DNA of 64,000 nt from Chitinophagales bacterium. Its GTDB lineage: Bacteria > Bacteroidota > Bacteroidia > Chitinophagales > Chitinophagaceae. The stretch spans positions 39,362-103,361 of the forward strand of contig JACJXR010000009.1 of NCBI GenBank assembly GCA_020636505.1, in the 5' to 3' direction. Position 1 is the stretch's first letter, and each line of letters starts with the position of its first letter. The translations under genes were made by a program, and so were the position numbers. Under the pieces are notes generated by a model, which saw only the letters and a program-made list of their open reading frames with translations, had not been told where the DNA came from and searched no databases. Below are positions 26,577-35,125 of this stretch, one piece after another.

Positions 26577-27983
26577 ATGACATACGACGTGATCGTAATA
26601 GGTAGTGGCCCGGGCGGATATGTTGCCGCCATACGTGCTTCTCAGTTAGGATTTAAAACTGCGATAGTAGAGCGTGAAAACCTTGGTGGTATCTGTTTGA
26701 ACTGGGGATGTATTCCTACGAAGGCCCTGCTGAAATCAGCACAAGTGCTAGAATACATCAGCCACGCGCAGGATTACGGTGTTTCCGTAGGCGATTATAA
26801 AGCCGATTTCAACGCTATGATCAAGCGTAGCCGCGGTGTTGCCGATAAGATGAGTAAGGGTATCCAGTTCTTGATGAAGAAGAACAAGATAGATGTCATC
26901 AACGGACAGGCCAAACTTACCAAAGGAAAAGAAGTGGAGGTTACAGGTACTGACGGTAAAAAGTCGAACTATACCGGAAAACACATCATACTTGCCACAG
27001 GTGGCCGTGCACGTGAATTGCCGAACCTACCGATAGACGGTAAGAAAGTAATAGGTTATCGTGAGGCGATGAATATGCCTTCACAGCCCGAGTCTATGAT
27101 CATCGTAGGTTCAGGTGCGATAGGTGTTGAGTTTGCTTACTACTATCACAGTGTAGGTACTAAAGTGACCATCGTTGAATTCATGCCACGCATTGTGCCG
27201 GTTGAAGATGAAGACGTATCTCGCGAGTTGGCTCGTCAGTATAAGAAGAAAGGTATCACCATCATGACTGACTCTTCTGTAGAGAAAGTGGATACAAAAG
27301 GCAGCAAAGTAAAAGCGACTGTTAAGACAGCCAAAGGCGAAGAGATATTGGAAGCAGATGTTGTTTTGAGTGCAGTAGGTGTTAGTGCCAACATTGAGAA
27401 CATCGGTCTTGAAGACCTTGGTATCAAAACAGAAAAAGGTAAGGTGATGGTAGATGGCTACTACAACACAAATGTAGCCGGTGTATATGCGATAGGCGAC
27501 ATCGTTCCGGGTCAAGCATTGGCACACGTAGCCATGAAAGAAGCGGTGATATGTGTGGAAGCATTCGCTCAGAAAGAAGGTAAATACGGTCACGTTCCTG
27601 AAGTATTGGACTACAACAACGTACCGGGCTGTACTTATTGTTCTCCTGAAATAGCATCTGTAGGAATGACTGAAGCGCAAGCCAAAGAAGCCGGTTATGA
27701 GATAAAAGTGGGTAAATTTCCATTCTCAGCATCGGGTAAGGCAAGTGCCGCAGGAGCCAACGAAGGTTTTGTGAAGGTGGTATTTGATGCCAAATACGGC
27801 GAATGGTTAGGTGCTCACCTGATAGGAGCCAACGTTACGGAGATAATCGCAGAAACGGTTACCGCTCGTAAATTGGAAACAACATATCATGAGCAGATAG
27901 ACACCATCTTCCCGCACCCTACAATGAGTGAGGCGGTGAAAGATGCTATCGAAGTTGCTCTTGGAGAAGCGATTCACATTTAA
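26577..27983 (+). CDS. lpdA: dihydrolipoyl dehydrogenase (E3)
   Basis: A 468-residue flavoprotein disulfide reductase that re-oxidises lipoamide in pyruvate and 2-oxoglutarate dehydrogenase complexes. FAD motif GSGPGG is at 9-14, the redox disulfide at C40/C45 (GGICLNWGCIPTKAL), the NAD motif GSGAIGVEFA near 178, and the C-terminal HPTMSE region completes the active site of the dimer partner. The gene is monocistronic, with a strong terminator after it. Other E2/E1-beta genes are not in the window; pdhA is at 45528-46523. Confidence 0.96.
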   Translation: MTYDVIVIGSGPGGYVAAIRASQLGFKTAIVERENLGGICLNWGCIPTKALLKSAQVLEYISHAQDYGVSVGDYKADFNAMIKRSRGVADKMSKGIQFLMKKNKIDVINGQAKLTKGKEVEVTGTDGKKSNYTGKHIILATGGRARELPNLPIDGKKVIGYREAMNMPSQPESMIIVGSGAIGVEFAYYYHSVGTKVTIVEFMPRIVPVEDEDVSRELARQYKKKGITIMTDSSVEKVDTKGSKVKATVKTAKGEEILEADVVLSAVGVSANIENIGLEDLGIKTEKGKVMVDGYYNTNVAGVYAIGDIVPGQALAHVAMKEAVICVEAFAQKEGKYGHVPEVLDYNNVPGCTYCSPEIASVGMTEAQAKEAGYEIKVGKFPFSASGKASAAGANEGFVKVVFDAKYGEWLGAHLIGANVTEIIAETVTARKLETTYHEQIDTIFPHPTMSEAVKDAIEVALGEAIHI

Positions 27984-28005
27984 GAATAAACAGACTTGAA
28001 ATATT

Positions 28006-28030
28006 AAAGGCTGCTCAATGAGCAGCCTTT
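28006..28030 (+). terminator. terminator of lpdA
   Basis: A perfect 11-bp stem (28006-28016 with 28020-28030), loop AAT, then T5. The loop-closing core GCTC-AAT-GAGC is the same as in the terminator at 12551-12581. Confidence 0.92.
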
Positions 28031-28072
28031 TTTTGTGTTTTTATTAAGTATCAATAATGGTAATTTGTGTAC

Positions 28073-28666
28073 ATGCGCAACCTACCTATAAGAAGACCGT
28101 TCATATACGCCATAACCGGTTTTTCCTTCTTCATGTTGGCGCATATGGGATTCAATTTACTGCATTATGGTATTAACCGATCGGTAGGTTTTCCCATACA
28201 CATCAACTATATGCATACGAATGCTTATTGTGATGATATTGCAGCATATGGTAAAGAGGGAGGATGGGAAGAAATATATCATTTCAGTTGGCTTGCATTA
28301 ATGATATTGTATCCGCTCATCGGTTACTTTTTGGTGAAGAAGAGAAAAACCGAGTTGTCGTTTTGGAATTGGTTAGGAGTGTTTATGCTTATAGTGCCGC
28401 TGTATAACAGTGTACAGACATTTGCAGAAAGAATATTTTATGCATTGAGATACGATAGGACTATCGCAGAATCTGTTAGTGCTATACTTACACCCAAGTT
28501 GATCCCAATCTATATAATATCCGTATTGATAGCCATCTATACTTTCTTCAAGCTATTGTATAAAAAAGAAAGGATACTGCTGTTGCTGATATCCTTTCCT
28601 GTATATGTTGTTACGTACTATTCTTGGTTCTACGTTTGGGGTTGGTATGTCATGCCAACCGTCTAA
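28073..28666 (+). CDS. hypothetical membrane protein
   Basis: A 197-residue protein with about five hydrophobic segments (near 13-30, 73-90, 103-121, 146-164 and 172-190). I do not recognise a family. ATG 28073 is chosen; a GTG at 28067 is in frame. It lies 42 bases after the lpdA terminator and convergent with the DUF2461 gene. Confidence 0.65.
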   Translation: MRNLPIRRPFIYAITGFSFFMLAHMGFNLLHYGINRSVGFPIHINYMHTNAYCDDIAAYGKEGGWEEIYHFSWLALMILYPLIGYFLVKKRKTELSFWNWLGVFMLIVPLYNSVQTFAERIFYALRYDRTIAESVSAILTPKLIPIYIISVLIAIYTFFKLLYKKERILLLLISFPVYVVTYYSWFYVWGWYVMPTV

Positions 28667-28674
28667 CTTAATCT

Positions 28675-29343
28675 CTAGTCTGCTGCTCTGTTCAAAAAAT
28701 CGTCAAACGGTTTCATGGCTTTGAACACATTGGTACAGTGTTTCATAAAGTCGGCCGATGTGACCATTTTATCATCAAAACGATTTACCGCCAAATAGCT
28801 CTTGTATTGCAATAGGTCCATTTCAGGGTGGTCTTTCGGGAAACCTTTTGGTGCTGTTTTCAGTTTATCGCCTTCTATCTCACCAAAATACTTTTTGAAT
28901 GAAGCGCTATTGATGAGTTTCTTGAACTCTTTAGTGTTGTAGTCTATTTCCTTGCGTATTTGTGTTATCCAAGGATTACCCGGGTCGTAAGCACCACCTG
29001 CAAGGAAACTGTTACCCGGTTGTATTTGTATGTAGTACCCTGCACGGTCGTGCACCTTGCTACGATTGACAGAAAGGTGTGCACCCATATTTATTTTATA
29101 TGGTGCTTTGTCTTTGGAGAAACGTACATCTCTGTAAATTCTGAAGATGGTTTTCTTGGCTACAAGTTCGCCGATAGGTTCGTCAAACTTTGCAATGTTG
29201 TTTATCAACTCAGCAATGAATTCTTCGAAATTGGCCTTGGCTTCATCATAGCGTCCTTTGTTGGAGGCAAACCAATCTTTGTCGTTGTTTGCTTTTAGGT
29301 CCTTTAGAAACTTAAGTGTACTATTCTCGATTTTAGCAGCCAT
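28675..29343 (-). CDS. DUF2461 domain-containing protein
   Basis: A 222-residue protein that fits the DUF2461 / TIGR02453 family. Recognisable parts are LKDLKANNDKDWFASNKGRY at the N-terminus, the FRIYRDVRFSKDKAPYK motif around 66-82, and GYYIQIQPGNSFLAGG near 100. These proteins are common in bacteria and fungi, cytosolic, with no proven role. Its ATG is 63 bases beyond the start of the DUF922 gene's stop, and the two may be read together. Confidence 0.88.
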   Translation of the reverse strand: MAAKIENSTLKFLKDLKANNDKDWFASNKGRYDEAKANFEEFIAELINNIAKFDEPIGELVAKKTIFRIYRDVRFSKDKAPYKINMGAHLSVNRSKVHDRAGYYIQIQPGNSFLAGGAYDPGNPWITQIRKEIDYNTKEFKKLINSASFKKYFGEIEGDKLKTAPKGFPKDHPEMDLLQYKSYLAVNRFDDKMVTSADFMKHCTNVFKAMKPFDDFLNRAAD

Positions 29344-29406
29344 ACTATAATGTTTTGGTGTAATTTAATGATAATTCGGATAGATGTTTCGACAAGAGTT
29401 GAAGGG

Positions 29407-30444
29407 TCAGAAACAATTATATTTTTTTAAGGATTCGGCCACTTTTTTATCCCATTCTTCCTGTTTGTCGATGACAGTTCCATGCTCTGTTTCTTCATCG
29501 TATTGATTTTGCATGTCTTCCGCTTCTTTATGCAGCTTATGGAATAGGTTGGTCAGCTCTTTCTCATAATTCTCAGGAGTGAATGTCATTTCTTCAACAC
29601 GCTTCTTTATTTCGCATGTTTTTATAGCTGTTATATCGAAATGGCGTTGCTCATGACCCAGTGTGGTTGCATTCTTACCATTGGGCTTCATCCAAGACAT
29701 AGTTTTGTCGAAGTACACGTACAGCACCACATCCACATCTGTTTTGTTATGTAGCTTACGGGAACTGTAATTGGTGCCGATACCACTGAATGTACCTGCT
29801 GCACCATAGCTTTTCATATCGGGTTCGCATTCAAAGTCGGATATGTAGAGTTGGCTTCTGTTATTGTACAATATGTGATTGGGTTTTTGAGGCTTGTCAG
29901 TGATGGACACTTTTACTGTAACGGTCGGCTCTGCGGTTACTGTGCTTTCGTTGTTCTTCATCCAAGTGTCGAAGCGTTTCAGGTTGCTTTCAATATTGCT
30001 TGTGATGAGCCTTTGTATGGCAGACTCATACGTGTTTATCGACTGCACATATGCGCTGCCTGAATACTCTATCAGTTTCAAATCGCCCTTGAAGTATATT
30101 ATGGTGATGCTTATGTCGAATTGACGCTTACCATCAACAGCGGTTTCTTTTATCGACAACTTCTTTATCTGCATTACAACCGGGGTGGCATTCTTTTTCC
30201 AAACTACTTTATTGTGCAGATAATCGGTTAGCCCATTGGCCACGCCGCCATGAATGTCGATAGTTCCTTCTTGTATTTCTCCAATTGCATCTGTTTCGTC
30301 GCGCCTGTCCACAACGTGTTTGATGTAAAAGTTCTGTGGGGCATATGCAATGGATGTGTTACTCAGGTCAATGTCTGTTTTGTCTTGAGCAAAAGAGAAT
30401 ACTACGGCAAAAAGTATGGTAAGTGTAATTGCAATTCGTTTCAT
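29407..30444 (-). CDS. secreted DUF922 putative zinc protease
   Basis: A 345-residue protein with a signal peptide ending SFAQ (residue 20). The N-terminal half (30-160) contains two lipoprotein-like beta domains I cannot name. The C-terminal third matches DUF922: the HExxH zinc motif H264-E-Q-R-H268 is followed by a third ligand candidate H321 in EETEHG. Some DUF922 proteins are predicted periplasmic proteases. The gene is divergent from the ECF sigma gene across a 105-base gap. Confidence 0.8.
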   Translation of the reverse strand: MKRIAITLTILFAVVFSFAQDKTDIDLSNTSIAYAPQNFYIKHVVDRRDETDAIGEIQEGTIDIHGGVANGLTDYLHNKVVWKKNATPVVMQIKKLSIKETAVDGKRQFDISITIIYFKGDLKLIEYSGSAYVQSINTYESAIQRLITSNIESNLKRFDTWMKNNESTVTAEPTVTVKVSITDKPQKPNHILYNNRSQLYISDFECEPDMKSYGAAGTFSGIGTNYSSRKLHNKTDVDVVLYVYFDKTMSWMKPNGKNATTLGHEQRHFDITAIKTCEIKKRVEEMTFTPENYEKELTNLFHKLHKEAEDMQNQYDEETEHGTVIDKQEEWDKKVAESLKKYNCF

Positions 30445-30549
30445 CAGCGTTATATCTTATTCTAAAATAGCCATAATATTATTTACACTTGTTTCGTTGA
30501 TGTTAAACTTATGGCTATACAATACATTTTATATCTTGTTTTCAGATAG

Positions 30550-31128
30550 ATGCAGGAAGAACAGTTACTCAAAAGTATAAGCGCAGGTGATATGCGATCG
30601 TTCAAGCAATTCTACGAATTGTTCAATGCGAGAGTGTACAATACCTGCTTGTCGCATCTACAGAACGAGGCAGAAGCTGAAGAGGCTGCTCAAGATGTCT
30701 TTTTGGAGATACATAAAGCTGCTGCATCGTTCAAGGGTACGTCAAAGGTGAGTACTTGGGTGTATCGTATAACAGTGAACAAGTGTATAGACCTGATACG
30801 GTATAAGAATAGGCAAAAACGCTTTGCGTTCATCTCCAGCATATTCAATAAGGATACCGGCGAGTTGATGCATAACCCGCCTGAATTCAATCATCCGGGC
30901 ATAGTTTATGAGCAAAAGGAAAAGGCAGCCAAGTTGTTTGGTGCAATAAAACAACTACCTGAAAATCAACAAACTGCATTTATATTGAAACAAGTGGAAG
31001 GACTGAGCCAGAAAGAGGTGGCCGAGATAATGGATATGGGAGAAAAAGCCGTAGAGTCGCTATTGCAGCGGGCAAAGAGCAATTTGAGAAAAATGTTGGG
31101 TGATATGTACCGCGAAACGAAGGATTGA
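30550..31128 (+). CDS. ECF-type RNA polymerase sigma factor
   Basis: A 192-residue sigma-70 family protein with only regions 2 and 4. Region 2 includes AQDVFLEIHKAAASFKG and STWVYRITVNKCIDLIR; region 4 includes LPENQQTAFILKQVEGLSQKEVAEIM followed by the helix-turn-helix recognition helix (EKAVESLLQRAKSNLRK). It heads a three-gene operon with a short membrane protein and a Spy/CpxP-like protein, the pattern of an envelope-stress ECF system. Confidence 0.93.
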   Translation: MQEEQLLKSISAGDMRSFKQFYELFNARVYNTCLSHLQNEAEAEEAAQDVFLEIHKAAASFKGTSKVSTWVYRITVNKCIDLIRYKNRQKRFAFISSIFNKDTGELMHNPPEFNHPGIVYEQKEKAAKLFGAIKQLPENQQTAFILKQVEGLSQKEVAEIMDMGEKAVESLLQRAKSNLRKMLGDMYRETKD

Positions 31129-31156
31129 GTATAAAACAACGTCTAAATAAACGAAA

Positions 31157-31465
31157 ATGGAAAAGCAGGACAAAAACAGTTGGGTGGGAGATGTGATGAA
31201 CAGTACGGAAGGTATGCAAAAAGCGATGCCTCCCGATGGACTGTTTGCCAAAATAGAATCGAAGTTGAACAGTGGCGTCACTTATGTGAAGACTGTTCCG
31301 ATGAGGACCGTTTTTGCCGTTGCCGCCAGCCTTGCTTTACTGATATCGGTTAACGTATATATACTGAACAAAATAAAAACCACGACTAAGAGCGAAACGA
31401 AAGATGATATGGAAACCGTGATCGAGTATTACGGATTGGACAACCAAACAAATATTTATCTATGA
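31157..31465 (+). CDS. small membrane protein, candidate anti-sigma factor
   Basis: A 102-residue protein with a cytosolic N-terminal part (1-48) and one membrane segment (about 51-70), then a short outer tail. It sits between the ECF sigma gene (28 bases) and the Spy-like gene (ATGA overlap), the place expected of an anti-sigma factor. It lacks a zinc-binding HxxxCxxC motif, so the call is from context and topology only. Confidence 0.6.
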   Translation: MEKQDKNSWVGDVMNSTEGMQKAMPPDGLFAKIESKLNSGVTYVKTVPMRTVFAVAASLALLISVNVYILNKIKTTTKSETKDDMETVIEYYGLDNQTNIYL

Positions 31466-31962
31466 AGAGGGAGAACTTTTACACTTTAGTCATCATTCTA
31501 TTATTGTTGCTCAACTTTGCAACGATAGGTTACCTACTGCTTGGTAAGGACGGTAAGAAAGGGCATATGCCACCACCACCGCCTCCTGGTGCCGACAATG
31601 TAATTATAGAGAAACTGCATCTGAATGAAGATCAGCAACAACAGTTTGAAATATTCAAACGTCGTCATCGGAAGAGCATGGACTCTGTTCAAAGAAACAT
31701 CAAAGACGCACAAAAAGCATTGTTCACATTGGTTAAGAATGAGGAAATGGACATGCCGATGCGAGACAGTTTGCTGCATGAAATAGAGAAAGATGAGTCT
31801 GCAAAACATTTGATAACCATTCAGCATTTTCACGACTTGCGTTCCATCATGGAACCAAAACAAGTGGAACTGTTCAATGAGTTCATCGAAGAAATAGGAG
31901 GTAGGATCACTGGTCCCGGTAGACCACCACATGGTCCACCACCTCCACACGGAAGACCTTAG
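31462..31962 (+). CDS. Spy/CpxP-like periplasmic protein
   Basis: A 166-residue protein with an N-terminal membrane anchor (about 7-27), then a helical region (50-145) with the spaced LTxxQ-like motif LHLNEDQQQQFEIFK and a repeat of it (MEPKQVELFNEF). The C-terminal 20 residues are Pro/His/Gly rich (GRPPHGPPPPHGRP) and the N-terminal flank has PPPPPPG. This is the pattern of CpxP, Spy and CnrX-like metal or misfolding sensors. Likely the third member of the ECF operon. Confidence 0.75.
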   Translation: MKRENFYTLVIILLLLLNFATIGYLLLGKDGKKGHMPPPPPPGADNVIIEKLHLNEDQQQQFEIFKRRHRKSMDSVQRNIKDAQKALFTLVKNEEMDMPMRDSLLHEIEKDESAKHLITIQHFHDLRSIMEPKQVELFNEFIEEIGGRITGPGRPPHGPPPPHGRP

Positions 31963-31980
31963 TCTTGTCACGGAATTGTT

Positions 31981-32007
31981 AAAGGAACATCAAAACGATG
32001 TTCCTTT
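31981..32007 (+). terminator. terminator of the ECF sigma operon
   Basis: A perfect 11-bp stem (31981-31991 with 31997-32007, loop AAAAC) followed by CTTTTTT. Confidence 0.9.
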
Positions 32008-32074
32008 CTTTTTTCGCCGAAGGATTTGTAAAAAACCGTGCGTCAAACTCTACAGAAACAAAAACTATTGAGTT

Positions 32075-32899
32075 ATGAAAAAGAAGAATCAAAAGATCGG
32101 CCTGGCCTCAATGGCGTTAGTATTGATAGTACTTCTTGCGTGCAACAAATCAGACACTGTAAATGCAACACCTGTGGCGAGTACTTCTACAAGTACAGGT
32201 ACTGTAGAAAATCCTGCTAATACAGGTAACGGAACAGTTACATCCGATGTGCCTGACATCTACAAGAAAATATACGGAGCAACAGATATATACATGGACG
32301 GTGACTATGTGGTAATACAAGTAACCGGTTTGCCGGACCATAAAAGCCCATACTATTTGAGTACACAATGGGAGAGCAGCATGTATGAAGCATACAACGG
32401 AACCAACAGCATGTTCAACCTTAATCCCAACAGGATAAGCCAATCAAACATGACATTTAGAATACCTGTAAATCCACAAGAGGCGACAAGCAAACGCTCA
32501 ACTCCAATGGGACCAATGGGTATATCGCTGAACGGTGTTCCTTTTTACAATCAATATGCTGCGGGTGGTTCTCCGCTGACAGGTGAGATCAACAGCTTCG
32601 ACCAGTACAATGGACACCCTCAACAAATGGGTGGTTATCACTACCATGTTGAACCGCTGTGGTTGACAAGCAATAAAGGTAAAGATGTGTTACTCGGTTT
32701 CCTTTTGGATGGTTTCCCGGTATATGGTCCGATGGAAGAAGGCAGAACACTTACCAGTAGCGACTTGGATGCATATCATGGACATACTCATGCAACAGCA
32801 GATTATCCTGAGGGTATTTATCACTACCATGTATCTGCAGATGCACCTTATTTGAACGGTGATGGCTTCTTCGGAAATGCCGGAACAGTAAGTCAATAA
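32075..32899 (+). CDS. YHYH domain lipoprotein
   Basis: A 274-residue lipoprotein (lipobox IVLLAC at about 18-23) with a Thr/Ser-rich linker. The YHYH domain fills the rest: YHYH appears twice (about residues 189-192 and 249-252), with YHGHTHATADYPEGI between. Two conserved Tyr/His sites flank a GMLGFLLDGFPVYGP-like centre (VLLGFLLDGFPVYGPM). YHYH proteins have unknown function and are often near SCO1-type genes. This is the first gene of a three-gene operon. Confidence 0.88.
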   Translation: MKKKNQKIGLASMALVLIVLLACNKSDTVNATPVASTSTSTGTVENPANTGNGTVTSDVPDIYKKIYGATDIYMDGDYVVIQVTGLPDHKSPYYLSTQWESSMYEAYNGTNSMFNLNPNRISQSNMTFRIPVNPQEATSKRSTPMGPMGISLNGVPFYNQYAAGGSPLTGEINSFDQYNGHPQQMGGYHYHVEPLWLTSNKGKDVLLGFLLDGFPVYGPMEEGRTLTSSDLDAYHGHTHATADYPEGIYHYHVSADAPYLNGDGFFGNAGTVSQ

Positions 32900-32901
32900 C
32901 A

Positions 32902-33402
32902 ATGAAAGAAATAACCATTGGCATATTATTAATAGTCTTCAGCTCATGTGGCAAACAAGAGTTGCAACAGGTTGATCAAGCAAAACACTCAGTGGTTTTC
33001 AAAAGCGGTATCACAAGTGTGGATGGAACAGTGTACACAGGAATCATTTACGGGATGTATGAAGGAGGTGATACCGCTTTTGTTCAAGAATATAAAGAAG
33101 GAAGAAAAGACGGAGTGTATAAAATGTGGTATCCGGATGGACAACAAAAGCGCGTAGCGCATTTCGCCAATGACGTTTATGAAGGGAATGTAAAAGAGTG
33201 GTTCCCAAACGGACAACTGTACAGGAGCTTCAATTATGCAAACGGACAGGAGCAGGGAATGCAAACCATGTATTGGGACAACGGAAAACTAAGAGCCAAT
33301 TACGAATCTAAAAACGGGAGGAAATATGGACTCACAGGCATTAAAAACTGTACTTCGCCTTGGAGTGACAGTGTTGATAAGCTGCTTATTGGGGGCATGT
33401 AA
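32902..33402 (+). CDS. lipoprotein with MORN / YwqK-like repeats
   Basis: A 166-residue protein with a lipobox (VFSSC at residues 12-16). From about 48 to 145 it has repeated G-x-Y-x-x-W-x-x-x-G-x motifs (KMWYPDGQQKR, KEWFPNGQLYRS, TMYWDNGKLRA), typical of the YwqK/MORN-like repeat family that is often labelled an antitoxin, although that label is not supported here. It begins 2 bases after the YHYH gene. Its last 25 codons overlap the start of the SCO1-like gene in another frame. Confidence 0.82.
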   Translation: MKEITIGILLIVFSSCGKQELQQVDQAKHSVVFKSGITSVDGTVYTGIIYGMYEGGDTAFVQEYKEGRKDGVYKMWYPDGQQKRVAHFANDVYEGNVKEWFPNGQLYRSFNYANGQEQGMQTMYWDNGKLRANYESKNGRKYGLTGIKNCTSPWSDSVDKLLIGGM

Positions 33403-33970
33403 CAAACAGGAGGCAGAACTGCCTTACTATAACAGCCCCGACCTTACACCTGTTTGGGAGCAGGGTAGTGGTAAGCATAGAATCGCCGATTTTGCTTTCA
33501 CCGATCAAAACGGTAAAACAGTTGACAACAATACCTACAACGGCAAGATATATGTAGCTAATTTTTTCTTTACATCTTGTCCGGGCATATGTCCTAAGAT
33601 GAAGGATAATATGCAGAAGGTAGCCAAAGCTTTTGCGAGTAACAATAATGTAGCGTTTTTATCACACTCTGTAACTCCATATGCAGACAGTGTTTCAGTA
33701 TTGCACGACTACGCCGCAATACATAATATAAACGCGAAGCAATGGCATTTGGTGACCGGTGATAAAGGAGAAATATATAAGTTGGCCAGACAGTCTTACT
33801 TTGCCGAAGATGAGATTGGGTTCAATGCAGACAGTACGGAGTTTCTACATACCGAGCGGTTTGTGTTGATCGATAAAGAAAGGCATATAAGAGGTGTGTA
33901 CAACGGAACTGTGGATCTGGAAACCGACAGGCTGATTGAAGACATCAATCTGTTGTTGAAAGAAGAGTAG
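33326..33970 (+). CDS. SCO1/SenC family lipoprotein
   Basis: A 214-residue lipoprotein (lipobox LLGAC, C25) with a thioredoxin-like SCO domain. The copper site is complete: C85-P-G-I-C89 and H175 (EFLHTERF). SCO proteins deliver copper to cytochrome oxidase or act as thiol redox sensors in the periplasm. The ATG at 33326 has a GGGAGG sequence 4 bases before it, one of the few Shine-Dalgarno-like sites here. The first 26 codons overlap the previous gene in a different frame (77 bases). Confidence 0.92.
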   Translation: MDSQALKTVLRLGVTVLISCLLGACNKQEAELPYYNSPDLTPVWEQGSGKHRIADFAFTDQNGKTVDNNTYNGKIYVANFFFTSCPGICPKMKDNMQKVAKAFASNNNVAFLSHSVTPYADSVSVLHDYAAIHNINAKQWHLVTGDKGEIYKLARQSYFAEDEIGFNADSTEFLHTERFVLIDKERHIRGVYNGTVDLETDRLIEDINLLLKEE

Positions 33971-33975
33971 TCTAA

Positions 33976-35004
33976 TTACTCTTCTTCATTGGTTCGATAT
34001 TCTATTACGCGATGAGTTTTGCTGACAGGTGTTCCTTTGTCCGATACTTTTACTGTCCTCCAGTATCCTTTATCGTCAAATTCGTAGGTGTACTCTTTAT
34101 CGGATGAACTTTCTCCTGCAAATACCTGTTCCGTTGCCAACAGACCTTTATCATTGTAGGTGAGTGTGCGGTAGTCTATAACATGTTTTGTAGAATCGGT
34201 TACTGTCTTTTCAAGCATTTGACCATCGGAATTAAAGACCTTTCCGATCATCTGCTTACACTTGTATAGTCCCACATAATCGTACCTGTTCATTTGTATA
34301 TTCCCGTCACCGATAGAATCGTACTCGTACTTTACACTGTACATATATTGCATTGTACTTCCCTTTACTTCTTTCTCGCGAAGCATACCGTTGTCAAAGT
34401 ATTCGTATCGGATGAAGTTTTGTAATGAGCGGTCGGGATTGCGAAGCTTTACATTGAATATTCTGTCGTTCCTGTAAAAGAACTCCACATATCTGACCAC
34501 ATCACCTTTTTTATCGTAATAGGTCAACTCTTCCACTCGGTCTTTATGCCTATGGTCGTATTCCACTCTTATCGAGTCTTTGAATCGATGGTCTATGTAG
34601 TGACTTAATGCCAATATTTGCCTATCCTTATTGTGATAATATCGAGTGGTCCTGCTCTGCTCAATTTTGCCTTTTTCGTCGAAGGAATCCAACGTTTTCA
34701 TGGATAAATAACCAAGCTTATTGAAATAGGAGGTTGTTTCGATGTTTTTGTTTAGCAGCGTGTCCACCCAATGAGTGGTATCGTCGAGCGTTCGTTCGGC
34801 CGTGGAAATTGAATATTCTATTTTATAGATGCTTTTGACCTTGCTTGTTATGCCAAGCGACTCGGCCGTTATAGCCTTGGGGACCTTGGTGTACTCTTCC
34901 TGAGCCTTTGTTGTGCAGAAGCATGACACCGTCAAAAACAGAACAGAGAATAAACACTTGAATGAATATTGATATGTTATGGCTCGAAGTGTAATGTTTG
35001 CCAT
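33976..35004 (-). CDS. secreted protein with YD-like repeats
   Basis: A 342-residue protein with a signal-like N-terminus (TYQYSFKCLFSVLFLTVSC, about 8-27). The rest is a run of tyrosine-rich beta repeats (YDHRHKDRVEELTYYDKKGD, YEYFDNGMLREKEV, TYNDKGLLATEQV, YEFDDKGYWRTVKV), similar to YD/RHS-type or DUF4595-like repeats. ATG 35004 is chosen; TTG 35034 is in frame. Convergent with the SCO1-like gene, 5 bases apart. Function unknown. Confidence 0.7.
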   Translation of the reverse strand: MANITLRAITYQYSFKCLFSVLFLTVSCFCTTKAQEEYTKVPKAITAESLGITSKVKSIYKIEYSISTAERTLDDTTHWVDTLLNKNIETTSYFNKLGYLSMKTLDSFDEKGKIEQSRTTRYYHNKDRQILALSHYIDHRFKDSIRVEYDHRHKDRVEELTYYDKKGDVVRYVEFFYRNDRIFNVKLRNPDRSLQNFIRYEYFDNGMLREKEVKGSTMQYMYSVKYEYDSIGDGNIQMNRYDYVGLYKCKQMIGKVFNSDGQMLEKTVTDSTKHVIDYRTLTYNDKGLLATEQVFAGESSSDKEYTYEFDDKGYWRTVKVSDKGTPVSKTHRVIEYRTNEEE

Positions 35005-35072
35005 TAGAGCTAATATAATAAAAAGGGATGCCAATAGCTAAGATGTAGCATGTTATGTATGAATATTACACA

Positions 35073-35100
35073 TTGATTAACAGACGATGACGTATATTTG
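35073..35100 (+). promoter_or_regulatory. Bacteroidota-type promoter of the Bax-inhibitor-1 gene
   Basis: TTG at 35073-35075 and TATATTTG at 35093-35100 are 17 bases apart, fitting the two-box consensus. The minus-7 box is 25 bases before the ATG at 35126. Confidence 0.6.
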
Positions 35101-35125
35101 TAAGACTTAGAATCAGGAGAAGAAT

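Noticed and set aside
32902..33402. YwqK-like protein as a toxin-antitoxin component
   Set aside because: No toxin gene is nearby and the protein is a lipoprotein, so the common database label does not fit.
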